Positions 22,472 to 34,363 of a DNA stretch of 64,000 bases are shown here, piece after piece. Made by a program: the position numbers and the translations under genes. The stretch spans positions 62,001 to 126,000 of the forward strand of contig JAIQDT010002829.1 in assembly GCA_021521415.1 (NCBI GenBank), read 5' to 3'. The stretch is from Bidens hawaiensis (Eukaryota; Streptophyta; Magnoliopsida; Asterales; Asteraceae). The stretch's first letter is position 1. The number at the start of each line of letters is the position of its first letter. The notes below the pieces were generated by a model, which made no database searches, was not told where the DNA came from, and was given only the letters and a program-made list of their open reading frames with translations.

Positions 22472-22975
22472 TCAGACTTTATCAGAGTTGATCATTTCTA
22501 AGGCTTTTAGGAGAAAGTGGAATCTGGTTCTATCTAGTGGCTTGGTGAATAGGTTAGCCAAGTTGTCACTAGTTTCAATTATTTTCATTACGATCAATCC
22601 TTTCTCATTACAGTCTTTAATGAAATGATGTCTGATTTCAATGTGCTTAGTCTTGGATTGTTGAACTGGATTCTTAAGAATAAACAATGCAGCAGTATTG
22701 TCAATTAATATAGGGGTGTTTAAGAAATTCAAACCATAATCCAACATTTGATTTTGAATCCAAAGAACTTGTGCACAGCAGGCAGAGGCAGCAATATACT
22801 CAGCTTCAGCAGTTGAGATGGACACTATAGTTTTTTTCTTGCACTGCCGTGACACTAGCTTGTCTCTCAGAAATTGACAACCTTTAGGTGTGGACTTTCT
22901 ACTCATGTTACAGCCATCATAGTACTGTAAGTATAAGCAATTAGATCAAAGGCATGGTTCTTTGTTTACCATGTC
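22472..22975 (-). pseudogene. copia-2 RNase H
   Basis: The open segment (22906-22472) reads MSRKSTPKGCQFLRDKLVSR, then VSISTAEAEYIAASACCAQV with the active-site Glu, LIDNTAALFILKNPV with the Asp, then KHIEIRHHFIKDCNEKGLIV and NLANLFTKPLDRTRF. The family ends with about this length. The first Asp (normally in SDxDxAG) lies just upstream around 22910-22975, where the frame is broken. Confidence 0.88.
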
Positions 22976-23990
22976 CCCAAATCAGGTTTCCTTTTCAAGT
23001 ATCTAAAAATCCTCTTGACAACAGCCATGTGAGACATCTTTGGACTTGATTGGAATCTTGCACAAACACAGACATCAAACATAATGTCTGGCCTTGAAGC
23101 AGTCAGATACATCAGAGATCCAATCTTTGCTCTGTACTCATGTTCATCAACAGGCTCCCCTTTTCATCTGCAATCATCTTTTCATTGGTGTTCATTGGAG
23201 TTGAACCAGTCTTGAGGTCTTGATATTTGAACTTTTTCAGAATGTCCTGCACATACTTTGATTGACAAATGAATATGCCATCTTTCTTTTGCTGAACTTG
23301 CAGACCCAGAAAGAATTTTATATTACCCATGGAGCTCATGCAGTACTTTGACTTCATTACTTCTTCAAGTTCAATGCACATTTGTTCATTTGTAGACCCA
23401 AAGATGATATCATCTACATTAACTTGTAGAAAGAGTAAATCTCTTCCTCTCCTTTTGTAGAATAGGGTCTTGTCAATTGTTCCCCTTTGAAAGCCATTAT
23501 TAGCAATCAGATGACTTGATAACTCATTATACCAAGCCCTTGGAGCTTGATGTAAACCATAAAGAGCTTTGTTCAGCTTATAGACTCTATGTGGAAAATC
23601 AGGATCCTCAAAGCCTCGAGGTTGAGCCACATACACCTCCTCTTCAATTTTTCCAGTTAGAAAGGAAAATTTAACATCCAATTGAAACACTTCAATATTC
23701 TTTGAAGCCGCATATGCCAGAAAGATTCTGATAGCTTCTAGCCTTGCCATTGGTGCAAACACTTCCTCAAAGTCAATACCATCCTCTTGTAAGCAGCCTA
23801 GTGCAACTAGTCTAACTTTGTTCTTTATATAAATCCCTCTCTCAGCCCTCTTGTTCCTAAAAACCAATTTGGTTCCAATGGCATACCTATTCCTTGGCTT
23901 GTCTACAAGTTCCCACACTTGCAGATCTCTGAATTGAGCCAACTCCTTTTGCATTGCTGCTACCCAACTGTTGTCTTTTAATGTGTGAAC
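22976..23990 (-). pseudogene. copia-2 reverse transcriptase
   Basis: The 280-residue open segment 23954-23112 covers most of [59 protein letters not shown] with the first catalytic Asp, [20 protein letters not shown] and [20 protein letters not shown]. The catalytic box is NVDD, where copia-1 and other copia elements have YVDD; Asn for Tyr next to the aspartates probably weakens activity. The thumb ends [18 protein letters not shown] frameshift at about 23112 detaches RNase H. Confidence 0.9.
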
Positions 23991-24483
23991 AATGTTCTTG
24001 AGTTCAACTTAGGATAGAAAGCAGGAGTACAAACAGATGTTTTCAGTTTCATATGCACTTCTTATAACTCTTTCAATAATGTCCCCAATGATATTTTCAG
24101 ATGGATGATTTCTTTCAACATAGGAAGTTTTCACAATTAAATCAGTAGACACATTTGAATTCAGTTTGTGCATTGAGTTCAGGTTCTTCAATGACCAAAT
24201 CAGTTGTTGCATCATCAAATTCAGGAGCTTCTTCAGTAATCTGTTGTGAAGGAGCTGCAACATTATTTCCAATGTTCAACTTTTGAAACAAAGTTTCAAA
24301 TATTGCTTCTCTTGCAACATGTTCCTTACTTTGATCTTATTGATTGCTAGGATCTTCCTCATTCAAGACATGATCATCTTGAATCTCTTGATTGTCTTGG
24401 TAACCATGTTCTTGATATTGTGCTTGATCATGACCTTGGTCTGGATCTTGAACTTGATTATGAACTTGTTCAATTTTAGCATT
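23991..24483 (-). pseudogene. copia-2 integrase-RT linker
   Basis: 24272-24009 contains NVSTDLIVKTSYVERNHPSE and RSAYETENICLYSCFLS, matching the copia-1 linker at 4420-4570. Upstream to 24483 is acidic and Gln-rich in broken frames (QDQDHDQAQYQEHGYQ-like composition), as in copia-1. Confidence 0.7.
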
Positions 24484-25560
24484 TTAGGGATCCTTAATGA
24501 ATCCATATTCAGTTCTTTTACCAGCAACCTTGGACCACAATTTGTCTAAATCAACCTTCTTATCAGAATTCACTTCATGCACACTTATTTTGTAAAATGT
24601 TTCATCAAAGTCTTCAGGATAAATCTTGAAAGACTTGATTAGTTTCTCAAGATCAAACAGCCATGATACTCCATCCACGGTGTTTAATTGGTTTTCATTA
24701 CAAATAACATCAGAGGATTCAATCACACTCAAATTGTCTTTCACATAGACGGTGTAAGCTTTTGAGTGTGTTGAATACCCAACAAAGAAACAATCCAAGG
24801 ATTTTGATTGAAACTTGTTAAGATAGTCCTTGGTTTTCAACAGTGAACATTTGCAACCAAATGGCTTGAGAAACTTGATGTAGGGCTTCCTTTTGAACAA
24901 AATCTCATAGGGAGTTTTGTCTTGACTTTTGTTGAGAAGAACCTTGTTCTGAACATAACAAGCAGTATTGATTGCTTCTGCCCAAAAACTGACAGGCAGA
25001 AAAGCATTTGCTAGCATGGTTCTTGCAGCCTCTATGAGTGTTCTGTTTCTTCTTTCTTCAACACCATTTTGTTCTAGAGTTCTAGGGGCACTGAACTATT
25101 GTAGAATTCCTTTTGCATTACAAAACTCATCCATTACCCCATTGTTGAACTCAGTCCCATTGTCACTTCTCATAACCTTTACCCTTACATCCAATTGATT
25201 CTCAATCCTAGTAACACAATTCATTATCAACTCAGCAGCTTCATCTTTGGAACCTAGGAAATAAACTCATGTGTATGTTGAAAAATCATCAATGATAACT
25301 AAACAATATCTCTTTTTGCCAATGCTTGGAACACTCACAAGACCAAAGAGATCCATATGAAGCATTTCAAGCACTTGATCAATTGTGTCTATGAGCTTTG
25401 TTATGTGTGATAATTTATGTTGCTTACCCTTTTGACATGAAATGCATTTGTCATCAAGTTTGAACATCCTTGTAGGTAAACCAATTACATGCTCACCCTT
25501 GACAAGTTTGTGCATGTTCTTTAAGTTAACATGATAAAGTTTTCTGTGCCACAGTTTGGT
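24484..25560 (-). pseudogene. copia-2 integrase
   Basis: 25515-25267 holds the end of the zinc domain (KLDDKCISCQKGKQHKLSH, note FKLDDK) and the core start LHMDLFGLVSVPSIGKK with the first catalytic Asp and VIIDDFSTYT. 25260-25020 contains MRSDNGTEF (second Asp) and NGVEERRNRTLIEAA (Glu) with a stop between them at about 25100. 25017-24484 carries the rest: FWAEAINTACYVQNKVLLNK, GCKCSLLKTKDYLNKFQSKS, LDCFFVGYSTHSKAYTVYVK. All three catalytic acids are visible. Confidence 0.88.
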
Positions 25561-25995
25561 TTTATTTTCAGTGACTTTTGAAACAAATCAAGTGCCACCC
25601 CTTGAAATGGCATCTTTCATATTCAATTCATATAAGTTCCCATTTCCTGAAGCCATCATCATAATCATGTTTGGAGGAATCACAACGTCAGGTATGAGAA
25701 TAAAGCAACGAGAATCATCAAACCCAACCTTATAACCTTTATCACACATATGGGATATGCTCAATAGGTTATATAGTAATCCTTCAACATAGAATACATT
25801 GTCAAAAGTAACTTTGTCATTTGTGAGTATTCCTTTCGCTACAATTTTCCCTCCATTCTTATCACTCTCGAATGCAACAGGTCCTTCAAACTTCTCTTCA
25901 TAATTCACTAGTGACCTCTTGTCACATGTCATGTGCCTGGAGCATCCACTGTCCACATACCATACCTCATTTATTGGTGTGGATTGTCCCTGCAC
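25561..25995 (-). pseudogene. copia-2 aspartic protease
   Basis: 25995-25588 opens with VWYVDSGCSRHMTCDKRSLV, an intact Asp-Ser-Gly, then YEEKFEGPVAFESDKNGGKI, VTFDNVFYVEGLLYNLLSIS and MCDKGYKVGFDDSRCFIL. It looks complete and free of stops over 135 residues. It joins the integrase zinc domain through a stop at about 25588. Confidence 0.87.
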
Positions 25996-27960
25996 ATATC
26001 AAAGAAAATGATCAGTTAAGTAATGAAGTGCAAGCTAGATCAACTTGCAAATCATCAGTGACATGAACACGTGTTGCATTAGGATTGGGAATAGGTTTAA
26101 GGTCCTCATAAACAACTTCACAAGAGTCAGAATCATCTCAATCACATAACATCTCTTCACACTAGTAACAACAGTATCACTTGACTTCTTTGGTTCTATT
26201 TCCACTTGTGTTTCACTTCTAGGAAACCTTGTGGTTCAAACCCATGTTTCAATAAGAATTTCTCATCACCATTAAGCTCTATTGGCTGCTTCTTTGTGAA
26301 CACATCTCTGTTCACCTTCTTTTCACCTCGCTGTCATCAGACTTTACTGATTTTTGAATCCTTCTGAGGAATAATTCTGATAGGTTGAGTGTTCTTTGGG
26401 ATCTTCTTTGTCTCTTGTTGAATCACACTCTTCTTTACTTTCTTATCATCAATTTCAGTCTTGTTCTCGCTCTTGACTTTAACACTGCTTTCAACATCAT
26501 TAGTCAGTTTCTTGCCTTTTCCCAAGTATTCATCATACTTCATTTTGTAGAAACCAAAATCTTGTCCAAACTTTGTTTCATTTAAGAAATGAATTGGTTG
26601 TAGGTGAACCTTTCATGGCAAGAATCAGTGTGATGACCATACTTATCACAATGTTTGCCCCAAACTTTGCCCTTGTAGCTCTCACTTGACTTTCCCTTCT
26701 TGAATCCTTTACTTGGTCTTGGGGGATCAATACCAATTGTTTTCTGAGTTTTGAGACCATCAACGTCAATTGAGAATGGCACAAATTTTTCAATTTTGAT
26801 GTCTTTTCTTTCAACTTTGCTCTTCACAAAAGTTATTCTTTCCAAATTGATTAGCTCATCATCAATACTTCATCTACATCTTTCTTGTCTACTCTCATAC
26901 TCTTCCATTTTTTCAACGTCACCCACATCAAACAATTCTAGGCTTGAAAACATAGGGTAAACTGGAATGAACTATTCACTTGTAACAATTTCTTTAGTCT
27001 TCTTCTTGTCATTACCCTTTTTCTTCTTCAGAACTTCTTTACTTGGTGGCTTAACAACATTGTAGTTAACCTTTGATCCACCACATATGTCAAATGGCAC
27101 ATGTTTCCCTTCTCATTTGTTCATTATGTTTTCTTATCTTTGGTGTGAGAGGTGGTAACATAGGAAGTTTGTCAATTGAGCTTGGTTTTCCCTTTCTTTT
27201 GTTCTTGGAACCATCATCACTTGAACATTGATTACTGGAATCACTCAAGTCATCCACATTCAAACAATCTTCATCAAAGTTATCTTCAGAAACTTCAATA
27301 CCAATGGACTTTTCTTCTTTCACATCTTCCTTCACCACAAATTCCCCATTTTCATCAACTTCCACCAACTTATAATTTTCAATAAATTCTTCCTTACCTT
27401 TGAACACATCTCTGAATTGATTAAGGTATGCCTCTTTTTTCTCCTTATCAACTTTCAAAGAGTAATTGTCATTGAAAGGTGGAGGAACTACCTTGTATCT
27501 ATCTTCTTCTTTGATTTTGTTAAGAATCCCACATTTATTTCTTATTGAGACAAGATTTTTCAAGAAGTCATTTTCAACCTGAAGTGTGACATTCTTCCTT
27601 TCTCATCAATAACCATTTTCTTCAACCCATAAATCAATTACATACCTAGATTTTTTTCTATAACTATCCATGCAGTCTTGCTCAGGACTTTTGATTTTGT
27701 CCTCATTGGTTAGATCACTTGCTTCATACACATTAATCATACTTTGCTTCTTAATGCATTCACTTTGAAGCTTCCCTACTGTCATTTTTAATGATTCAAT
27801 TGTTTCAAGTAATTCAAGTGTTGAGTTTGAATGTACTCAGAAGTAGAGGATTCAGCTTCATTCTCAATTTTGGCCATGAATGCCACACTTTCCTTTTCAA
27901 TTTCATTGGCATGATCGCTCCAATCAAAGTTTCCTTCTTGTGGTTGAGCAATCACTGCCA
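25996..27960 (-). pseudogene. copia-2 gag-to-protease spacer
   Basis: Charged region equal to copia-1 641-2590. Open pieces are 26543-26337 (MKYDEYLGKGKKLTNDVESS), 26845-26578 (KSKVERKDIKIEKFVPFSID) and 27563-27090 (VVPPPFNDNYSLKVDKEKKE, acidic EDNFDEDCLNVDDLSDSSNQ). A Cys/His string readable in one frame at about 26620-26660 (WGKHCDKYGHHTDSCHE) resembles a second zinc knuckle of CCHC type, suggesting a nucleic-acid-binding spacer. Confidence 0.62.
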
Positions 27961-28767
27961 CATTGCCTTGATTCCTTGGTTGATTGTTGACATTATTTCT
28001 ATTGTTGTTTGTAGGAGCTTGTGGAGGGTTCTGATTGTTGTTTCTTTGATAATTATGGTTTTGGAGAACAACTTACTGCTGAGTATGTATTTGTTGGTTG
28101 TTGTAATTGTTGTTGAAGTTGTTGTTGTTGAAATTATTGTTGAAGTTTCTTTGCTGGCCTTGCTGGTATTGATACTGGTTACTTGGCTGGTTGTTATGAG
28201 ATTGCCTAGGTTGATTACATTCCCTAGCAAAGTGACCAGGTAACTGACAGTTGTAGCAGATAGCCTAGGCTTTATGAAATCCAATTCTATCATTGGTACC
28301 TGACACCAATGATCTCCCAATTCTGTTGTAGAGTCTTTTGCTTCTTAATGCTAGCATAGCAGCTTGCCACTTTAGATCCATATCTTCTAGGTCATCAACA
28401 TCTATTTGCTCAAGGTCCTCTTGCACAACACTGGTGCGGATCAAGTTTTTAGCAACAAAAGCATTGTAAGATTCTGTAATCATTGAGAACAATGCTTGGT
28501 ATTCACTTCCTTGGTTGGCATTTCCACCACCATATGGCGTATGTCCACTGGCCATTGAATATGACATTGATCATCAATCAATTTGATATTGAATCTGGTT
28601 TGTCCACCTTGATTGTTCACATTGCCAGCAACAAAACCCCTTGGTGTGTCACCACTATGTTCACTAGGTTCTTCAATAATGGAAATTTGTTGCTGATTCT
28701 TTGTGGACAAGTTTCCATGGGTGCAATGAGTGCATTGGTCACTTGAAAATAGGGTCTGTCTTCCTTG
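27961..28767 (-). pseudogene. gag: copia-2 gag, C-terminal two thirds
   Basis: 28567-28265 reads YQALFSMITESYNAFVAKNL, VVQEDLEQIDVDDLEDMDLK, MLALRSKRLYNRIGRSLVSG. The CCHC knuckle (CYNCQLPGHFAREC) is at about 28264-28203, then an Asn/Gln-rich tail (NNNFNNNN-type repeats) down to about 27960. Upstream, 28710-28570 is readable in another frame up to the copia-3 LTR at 28768, which cuts gag. Confidence 0.82.
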
Positions 28768-29580
28768 TGTTGGGTTTTAACAAGATTGTCAAAGTCCAAA
28801 ACAACCATTTATTAAGGAAAACGCAGTGGAAAATATAAGTTTTAGAATCTTGTTAACCATTACACATAAACCGATTTATGTTAAACCCAATCCAGGATCC
28901 ATATACGATTATCAAGCAATCAAGAACACAACCATAGGGTGTTTAACATACATACCTTCAAGTCCAGAAAACCGAAAGGGATGAAGGTTATGAACGGCTA
29001 GAATCCAAGGAAAGGAATCCTCAAGCTTTTATAACCGACAAGCTAATCAACAAACACCAAGTTGCTAGGGATCTTACACTTGCTAGAACTTCTCTTTTTC
29101 TTCCTTTGTTTTTCTCGGCCAAGTGGAGAAAGAGAAAAAAAGAGAGAGTGTCTTATGTGTGTGTAAGAGAAAGTGTAGTGTGTAAGAACCAAGATTCAAA
29201 AACACCACTAAGGATGCATGCATTTCGAAAAGATAAACAAGAGAGAGAGGGTAAGAGGGGCCGGCCCCAAAAGGGGGTTTTTACCCCCAAAACCAAAAAC
29301 TCCAAATTGTTTATTTTTCATTATACATTTTATTATTTATCCAAATAAATAATATTTCTCTTAAACATAAATTATCCATATAATTTATTTAACACACTAA
29401 TGCAAATATTTAGAAAACCTATTTCCAAATATATAAGTGTTGATAATTATTACTTAGATCATATCTAATAATAAATATCGTGGCGTTTTTCTAGCTTGTT
29501 ATTGGGTATGACCAGACTTAGATCAATACGTACTAGCCACATCAACTCTAATATGTGTCTTGGGCAGATTAATTCCAACA
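28768..29580 (-). repeat. copia-3 3' LTR, 813 bp
   Basis: Plus-strand ends TGTTGGGTTTTAAC (28768) and AATTCCAACA (29580) give matching inverted TGTTGG/CCAACA tips. The sequence repeats at 36063-36873. On the minus strand the polypurine tract precedes its start. A GA-rich purine stretch is at 29125-29260. Confidence 0.95.
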
Positions 29581-29591
29581 ATCTCCCACTT
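29581..29591 (-). other. copia-3 polypurine tract
   Basis: Minus strand AAGTGGGAGAT immediately before the LTR start TGTTGGAATT. In the tandem partner at 36874 the same site reads AAGTGGAAGAT. Confidence 0.9.
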
Positions 29592-30356
29592 GCACAAGAT
29601 ACATAGAAGATTGATGCAAATAGCAAATACCGCCAAACAACGGTTTACTATCCCTAATACGCATGACAAAGTGCCATTCAATAACATCATTCCTTTCAAG
29701 TCCCATACTTGAGATGATTTAGGTGAAACTATCATTTATCCTTTTGTCACAAATTTCATGTTAAATTCAGAGACACAGAGTGATCATTCTCTGTTGATTT
29801 AACTTATCAGGCCTTAGACAATTAACTCTCAACGAATAAGAGGGACAAATCCCCCATTGACTACATACGTCTCTCACTATCGCCTTGTATTACTCTTGAG
29901 CTTAGTCTTATGTACTGACATATTTCAGAGCAGCAAAAAACTAAGTCAAAGAATAATGGTCAGTGAATATAGAGACCCTATATGTATCTCAGGTCGGAGG
30001 ATACTATGATGTTCGCCTTTACTCAAATTTACTTATGATCACAAATCACAAGGATCCATGCAGTAAAGTTGAGGGCGGGTCAGTCCAATATTTATCCCAT
30101 AAATATCTATGAACCTTGGCAGCAAACCCTTGGCTATATTCACACCTCATGAATATCTACCAATCCAAGTTCATAATAGTCTTATTTTCATATTTGTTCC
30201 CACAGCTATGATCGACTTCGGACGTTTAGAATAATTCAAATTATTCATGGATTTAAACATACTAAAATGGAACATAACTCAAGAACATGACCATAACCAA
30301 AACCATATGATTGAGTTAAAATAAAATTGTTCCAATATCCAAATACAAAATTCTGA
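29592..30356 (-). other. copia-3 3' untranslated region
   Basis: About 765 bases between the RNase H stop and the polypurine tract with no ORF of note. The same sequence, a few percent diverged, is at 36885-37650. Confidence 0.8.
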
Positions 30357-31338
30357 TCAAATCCAATCACTAGAATATCGAAGTCCTAAGGCACAAGTAT
30401 GACACTCATGCTTCGGCCTTTCAAGGAGTTTCGTGAGTGGGTCCACAATGTTTTGATCAGTGTGAACTTTGCGAATACATATCTTTCCTTTTTCATTTTC
30501 ATCCCTTATGTAGTTGAACCTCCGCTCAATGTGCCTAGTCTTTTGATGTGCACGAGGTTCCTTTATTTGAGCAATCGCACCCTCGTTGTCACAAAAGATT
30601 TCTAGAGGGTCCTGAATGGTACATACCACTCCTAGATCGGCAATGAACTTTCTAATCCATGCAGCTTCTTGAGCTGCCAAGGAGGCGGCGATGTATTCAG
30701 ATTCAGTGGTGGACAAGGCGACCACGTCTTGTTTTGCGCTCTTCCAGGAGACAGCACCACAATTGAGAACGAAAACATATCCCGATTGTGATCGAGAATC
30801 ATCTCGATCAGTTTGGAAGCTCGCATCAGTGTAACCCTTTACAACGAGTTCTTCCTCACCAGAGCCATTTATGAGAAACATATCCTTTGTCCTCCTAAGG
30901 TATTTCAATATGCTCTTAACTGCCATCCTATTGCTAGTTCCCGGATTTTGTTGGTATCTACTTGTCATGCTCAAGGCGCATGACACATCTGGTCTTGTGC
31001 AAATTATGGCATACATGATGGATTCTATAGCAGACGCATATGGGATTCCACTCATTTTGTCTTGCTCATCCTTTGAGCTTGGACATTGAGAAGCACTCAA
31101 CATTGTTCCTCTTTGAATAGGTACCAAACCTTTCTTAGAGTTTTCCATCTTGAACCTTTTCAAGATTTTGTCAATGTATGCACTTTGATTCAAACCTATC
31201 AACCGCCTTGATCTATCCCTATAGATCCTTATTCCTAGGATATAGGCGACTTCACCAAGATCCTTTATGGAAAAGCAACTTCCAAGCCAGGCTTTTACAC
31301 CTTCCAAGGTTGAAATGTCATTTCCAAATAACAATATG
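30357..31338 (-). pseudogene. copia-3 RT C-terminal part and RNase H
   Basis: A 325-residue open segment begins just after the catalytic box (LFGNDISTLEGVKAWLGSCF) and runs through DLGEVAYILGIRIYRDRSRR, ARPDVSCA-type RPDVSCALSMTSRYQQNPG, then RNase H: VKGYTDASFQTDRDDSRSQS with the first Asp, VALSTTESEYIAASLAAQEA with the Glu, FCDNEGAIAQIKEPRAHQKT with the Asp, and the end VDPLTKLLERPKHECH. The upstream catalytic YVDD codons are hit by a one-base deletion near 31340, which removes this segment from the RT frame. Confidence 0.92.
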
Positions 31339-32215
31339 TCACAACATATAATACCAGAAATGTAATGATGCTCCCACTAGCTTTCTTATACACACAAGCT
31401 TCATCAGCGTTTTTGATGAATCCAAATTTCTTGACTTCATCATCAAAACGGCGATTCCAACTCCTTAGATGCTTGTTTCAATCCATAGATTGATTTCTTT
31501 AACTTGCATAGTTTATTAGCATGTTGTGGATCGACAAAACCTATAGGTTGAACCATATAGACATCTTCCCCAAGATGGCCATTTGGAAAAGCAGTTTTGA
31601 CATCCATTTGCCATATCTCATAGTCATAATATGCGGCTACGGCAAACAATATCCTTATAAACTTTAGCATCTCCACAGGCGAGAAAGTTTCATCATAATC
31701 AACCCCTTGAGTTTGAGTGAAACCCTTTGCTACAAGTCTAGCCTTATAAGTATCCAAGTTTCCATGCATATCAGTCTTCTTCTTGAAAACCCACTTACTT
31801 TCAACCAGTTTGGAATTTAGAGGTGGAGCAACCAAGTCCCAAACTTGGTTATCATGCATGGATTGCGTCTCAACATTCATGGCTTCTAGCCATTTGTCAA
31901 AATCAGATTGTAACATTGCATCTCGGTATGTGGTTAGTTCTTCTGAATATACCACATAGCATCCATCCATGAAAAATCCATATCTTTCAGGTGGGGTGCT
32001 AATTCTACCAGATTTGCGAATGTTTTGTGTGTTTTGATCAACCATTTGATCATCTTCAACAACCACTTGTTGATTGCTAGTGACAACCAAACGTGTATCG
32101 GCTTGTGGTTCTCGATCCTCCTCGAGTTCCACAGTTCTGTCAGTTCCTTCCATAAGGAACCTTCTTTCCAAGAACTTTGCCTTTCGAGCTATAAACACTT
32201 TATGCTTGCTTGGAT
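31339..32215 (-). pseudogene. copia-3 integrase-RT linker and RT N-terminal part
   Basis: 32198-31443 carries the linker (RKSGRISTPPERYGFFMDGC) and RT: WVFKKKTDMHGNLDTYKARL, FTQTQGVDYDETFSPVEMLK, IWQMDVKTAFPNGHLGEDVY with the first catalytic Asp, and KSIYGLKQASK. The usual Leu-Asn of TAFLNG is Pro-Asn here. A one-base change near 31460 throws the frame into ELESPF and a stop; the correct frame resumes until the second deletion at YVDD (about 31340). Confidence 0.9.
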
Positions 32216-33400
32216 TTTAGAAATAATATCCCATCGAATCTGTGGGATATCCTACAAAAATACACTTGGTGGATCGACATTCAAGTTTTTCAGGGGTGTA
32301 GATCTTAACATAAGCCTCACAACCCCATACCTTCAAATATGATAATGATGGAGCCTTTCCATGCCATATTTCAAAATGTGTCCTATCCACTTTCTTGGTT
32401 GGTGCCATATTTAAAATACGGGCTGCGGAGATCACAGCGAAACCCCAAAATGATAGAACTAACGAGCTTCTATCCATCATGGATCGAACCATATCCAATA
32501 AAGTTCGATTCCTTCTTTCAGACACACCATTATGTTGTGGTGTTCCAGGTGGAGTAAGTTGTGACACAATCCCACAACTCCTAAGATGTTTTAGAAACGC
32601 ATCATTGAGGTATTCACCCCTCTATCGGAACGTAGTACTTTGATTGTCTTGTTGAGTTGATTTTGTACTTCATTTTGGAAGACTTTGAACATTTCAAAGA
32701 CTTCATTTTTGTGTCTTAATAAGAACACATACCCATAGCGACTAAAATCGTCGGTAAAGGTAATGAAGTATCTTTCCCCATTTCTTGTCATTGTCCTAAA
32801 AGGTCCACATACATCCGAATGTATGATACCTAATAAGTCTTTCGCCCTTTCATTTGTACTATTAAAGGGCTCTTTGGTCATCTTTACCAATAAACAAGAT
32901 TCACATTCATCAAATGAATCATTATTTGATTTCAAAAGACCATTCTTTCGAAGTGTATGAATGCGATTCTTGTTTATGTGACCAGGTCGACAATGCCAAA
33001 GAAAAGTAGTACTCAAATCCACTTTGAGTCTTTTGGTGTTAGCTTGGTACAACGAGTTATCAATGTATGAGTCATCATGAATTAATTCATAAATGCCATT
33101 AAACGGCATCGCTTTAAAGTAAAAGACATTATCCATGAAAACATAAATACCATTGTCAACAAACTTAAAATCATAACCAGATTGTCTTAATACAGAAACG
33201 GAGATAATATTCCTAGTCAAACTAGGGGAATACAAAAAGTTTTTCAAGACAATTTCCAAACCATTTGGAAGCTTTAAAACATAATCTCCTCGGGCTTGGA
33301 CGTCAACCTTTGCTTCATTGCTCATGAAGAGACTTATATCTCCTTTCTTCACATCATTTCTTCTTTTGAACCCCTGCAATGAATTGCAGATATGAGTTCC
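32216..33400 (-). pseudogene. copia-3 integrase
   Basis: Zinc domain FLWHCRPGHINKNRIHTLRK with CESCLLVKMTKEPF near 33000-32880, core LGIIHSDVCGPFRTMTRNGE (first Asp), FTDDFSRYGYVFLL, KVLRSDRGVN (second Asp), then in a shifted frame SQLTPPGTPQHNGVSERRNR (Glu, 32567 downward). The tail reads SYLKVWGCEAYVKIYTPEKL and CIFVGYPTDSMGYYF. One base is missing right after RSDRG at about 32610, so the core is split there. A stop at 32216 ends the tail. Confidence 0.9.
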
Positions 33401-33640
33401 ACATCCGGTATCCAATACCCATGTGTTAGAAGAAATAATATTAAGATCAATGTGGATCATGAAAGTTGTACTTGAGGTTTGCCCCGCATCCCTCTTAGCT
33501 TTCAACTCTTTGAGATAGGTCGGACAGTTTCTCATCCAGTGACCTATCTCGCCACAACCAAAGCACGAATCCTCAGCGCTAACCTTTAGCTTCTTTGGTT
33601 TTGGCTCCGCCTTTGCCTTTCCCTTGAACCCGTTCTTGAC
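33401..33640 (-). pseudogene. copia-3 zinc knuckle and protease start
   Basis: A CCHC knuckle is readable at about 33575-33530 (CFGCGEIGHWMRNC). It is followed after a short linker (KELKAKRDAGQTSSTTFM) by the protease motif NTWVLDTGCGTHICNSLQG, where Asp-Thr-Gly is intact. The rest of the protease (LFMSNEAKVDVQARGDYVLK, SVLRQSGYDFKFVDNGIYVF) extends to about 33150 in the same frame as the integrase zinc domain. Confidence 0.88.
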
Positions 33641-34363
33641 CTACCACATACCCATGGCAACCTTTGCCTTGGGTTCTGGGTGATGTCTCTTCTTTGAGCA
33701 ACCCTCATTGATCGTAAGAACGGGTAAAACCTTTTTACCCATGCCGGCCTCGGCTGTCTTAAGCATTGCGTGAAGCTCACTAATGCTTTTGTCTGATCCG
33801 TTCATGTTGTAGTTCATAACGAATGTCTCAAATCTCTTAGTTAGGCCATTAAGGATCAAATACGTGGCCAACTCCTTTGAGACGGGACAGTTAAGCCGTT
33901 CAAGCCGATCAATGTGGCTTTTTATCTTAAGCACATAAGACGACACAGATTGGGTTTCTTCCATATGACATGCATGAAGTGCTCGAACTGTTTCTAACGC
34001 TCAATCCTAGCCTGAGTAAGGAACATTTCCTTAAGCTGGGTAATCATGTCATACGCCCCATGATTCTCGAAATCCTTTTGGATCTCGGGAATCATTGTTC
34101 CCAACATGAGGCAAGAAACTTGCACCGAATCCTCGGTGTATTTGAGCCAATCCGTATAAGCATCCAAGTTGTTGGCATCGGGTTCATCGGGAATAGGGTT
34201 GTCTAAAATGTAAGACTTCTTTTATTGCTTGAGAACAATTCTCAAGTTTCGATACCAGTCCATGAAGTTGTTAAAGTTTAGACGATCCTTATCCAGAATG
34301 AATCTCAGTGATAGATTATGAACGTGAGGGATAATTGCGTTCAGTGTGTTGTTTGCGGCCATC
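33641..34363 (-). pseudogene. gag: copia-3 gag
   Basis: The start codon at 34363 (MAANNTLNAIIPHVHNL) is followed by FNNFMDWYRNLRIVLKQ and, after an in-frame stop near 34225, YILDNPIPDEPDANNLDAYT. The UBN2-type part continues VSCLMLGTMIPEIQKDFEN, LKEMFLTQARIERFEHF-like residues, then 33964-33641 METQSVSSYVLK-type EETQSVSSYVLKIKSHIDRL, LATYLILNGLTKRFETFVMN. One frame change near 33965 and one near 33650 are needed. Confidence 0.82.

Larger units (their letters stand above)
21490..28767 (-). mobile_element. copia-2: Ty1/copia retrotransposon, minus strand
   Basis: Minus-strand order from 28767: gag C-terminus, zinc knuckle (28264-28203), charged spacer, protease, integrase, RT, RNase H (ending 22472). 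It is the same family as copia-1, with matching spacer and linker segments. Its gag is interrupted at 28767 by the copia-3 LTR; the likely gag N-terminus is on the far side of that insertion (37797-38146). Scattered stops and shifts mark it as dead, but fewer catalytic residues are lost than in copia-1. Confidence 0.9.

Noticed and set aside
27791..28243. Plus-strand 150-codon hydrophobic ORF that looks like a membrane protein
   Set aside because: It is the complement of the Asn/Gln-rich copia-2 gag tail; Asn/Gln codons read backwards give Leu/Val/Ile.
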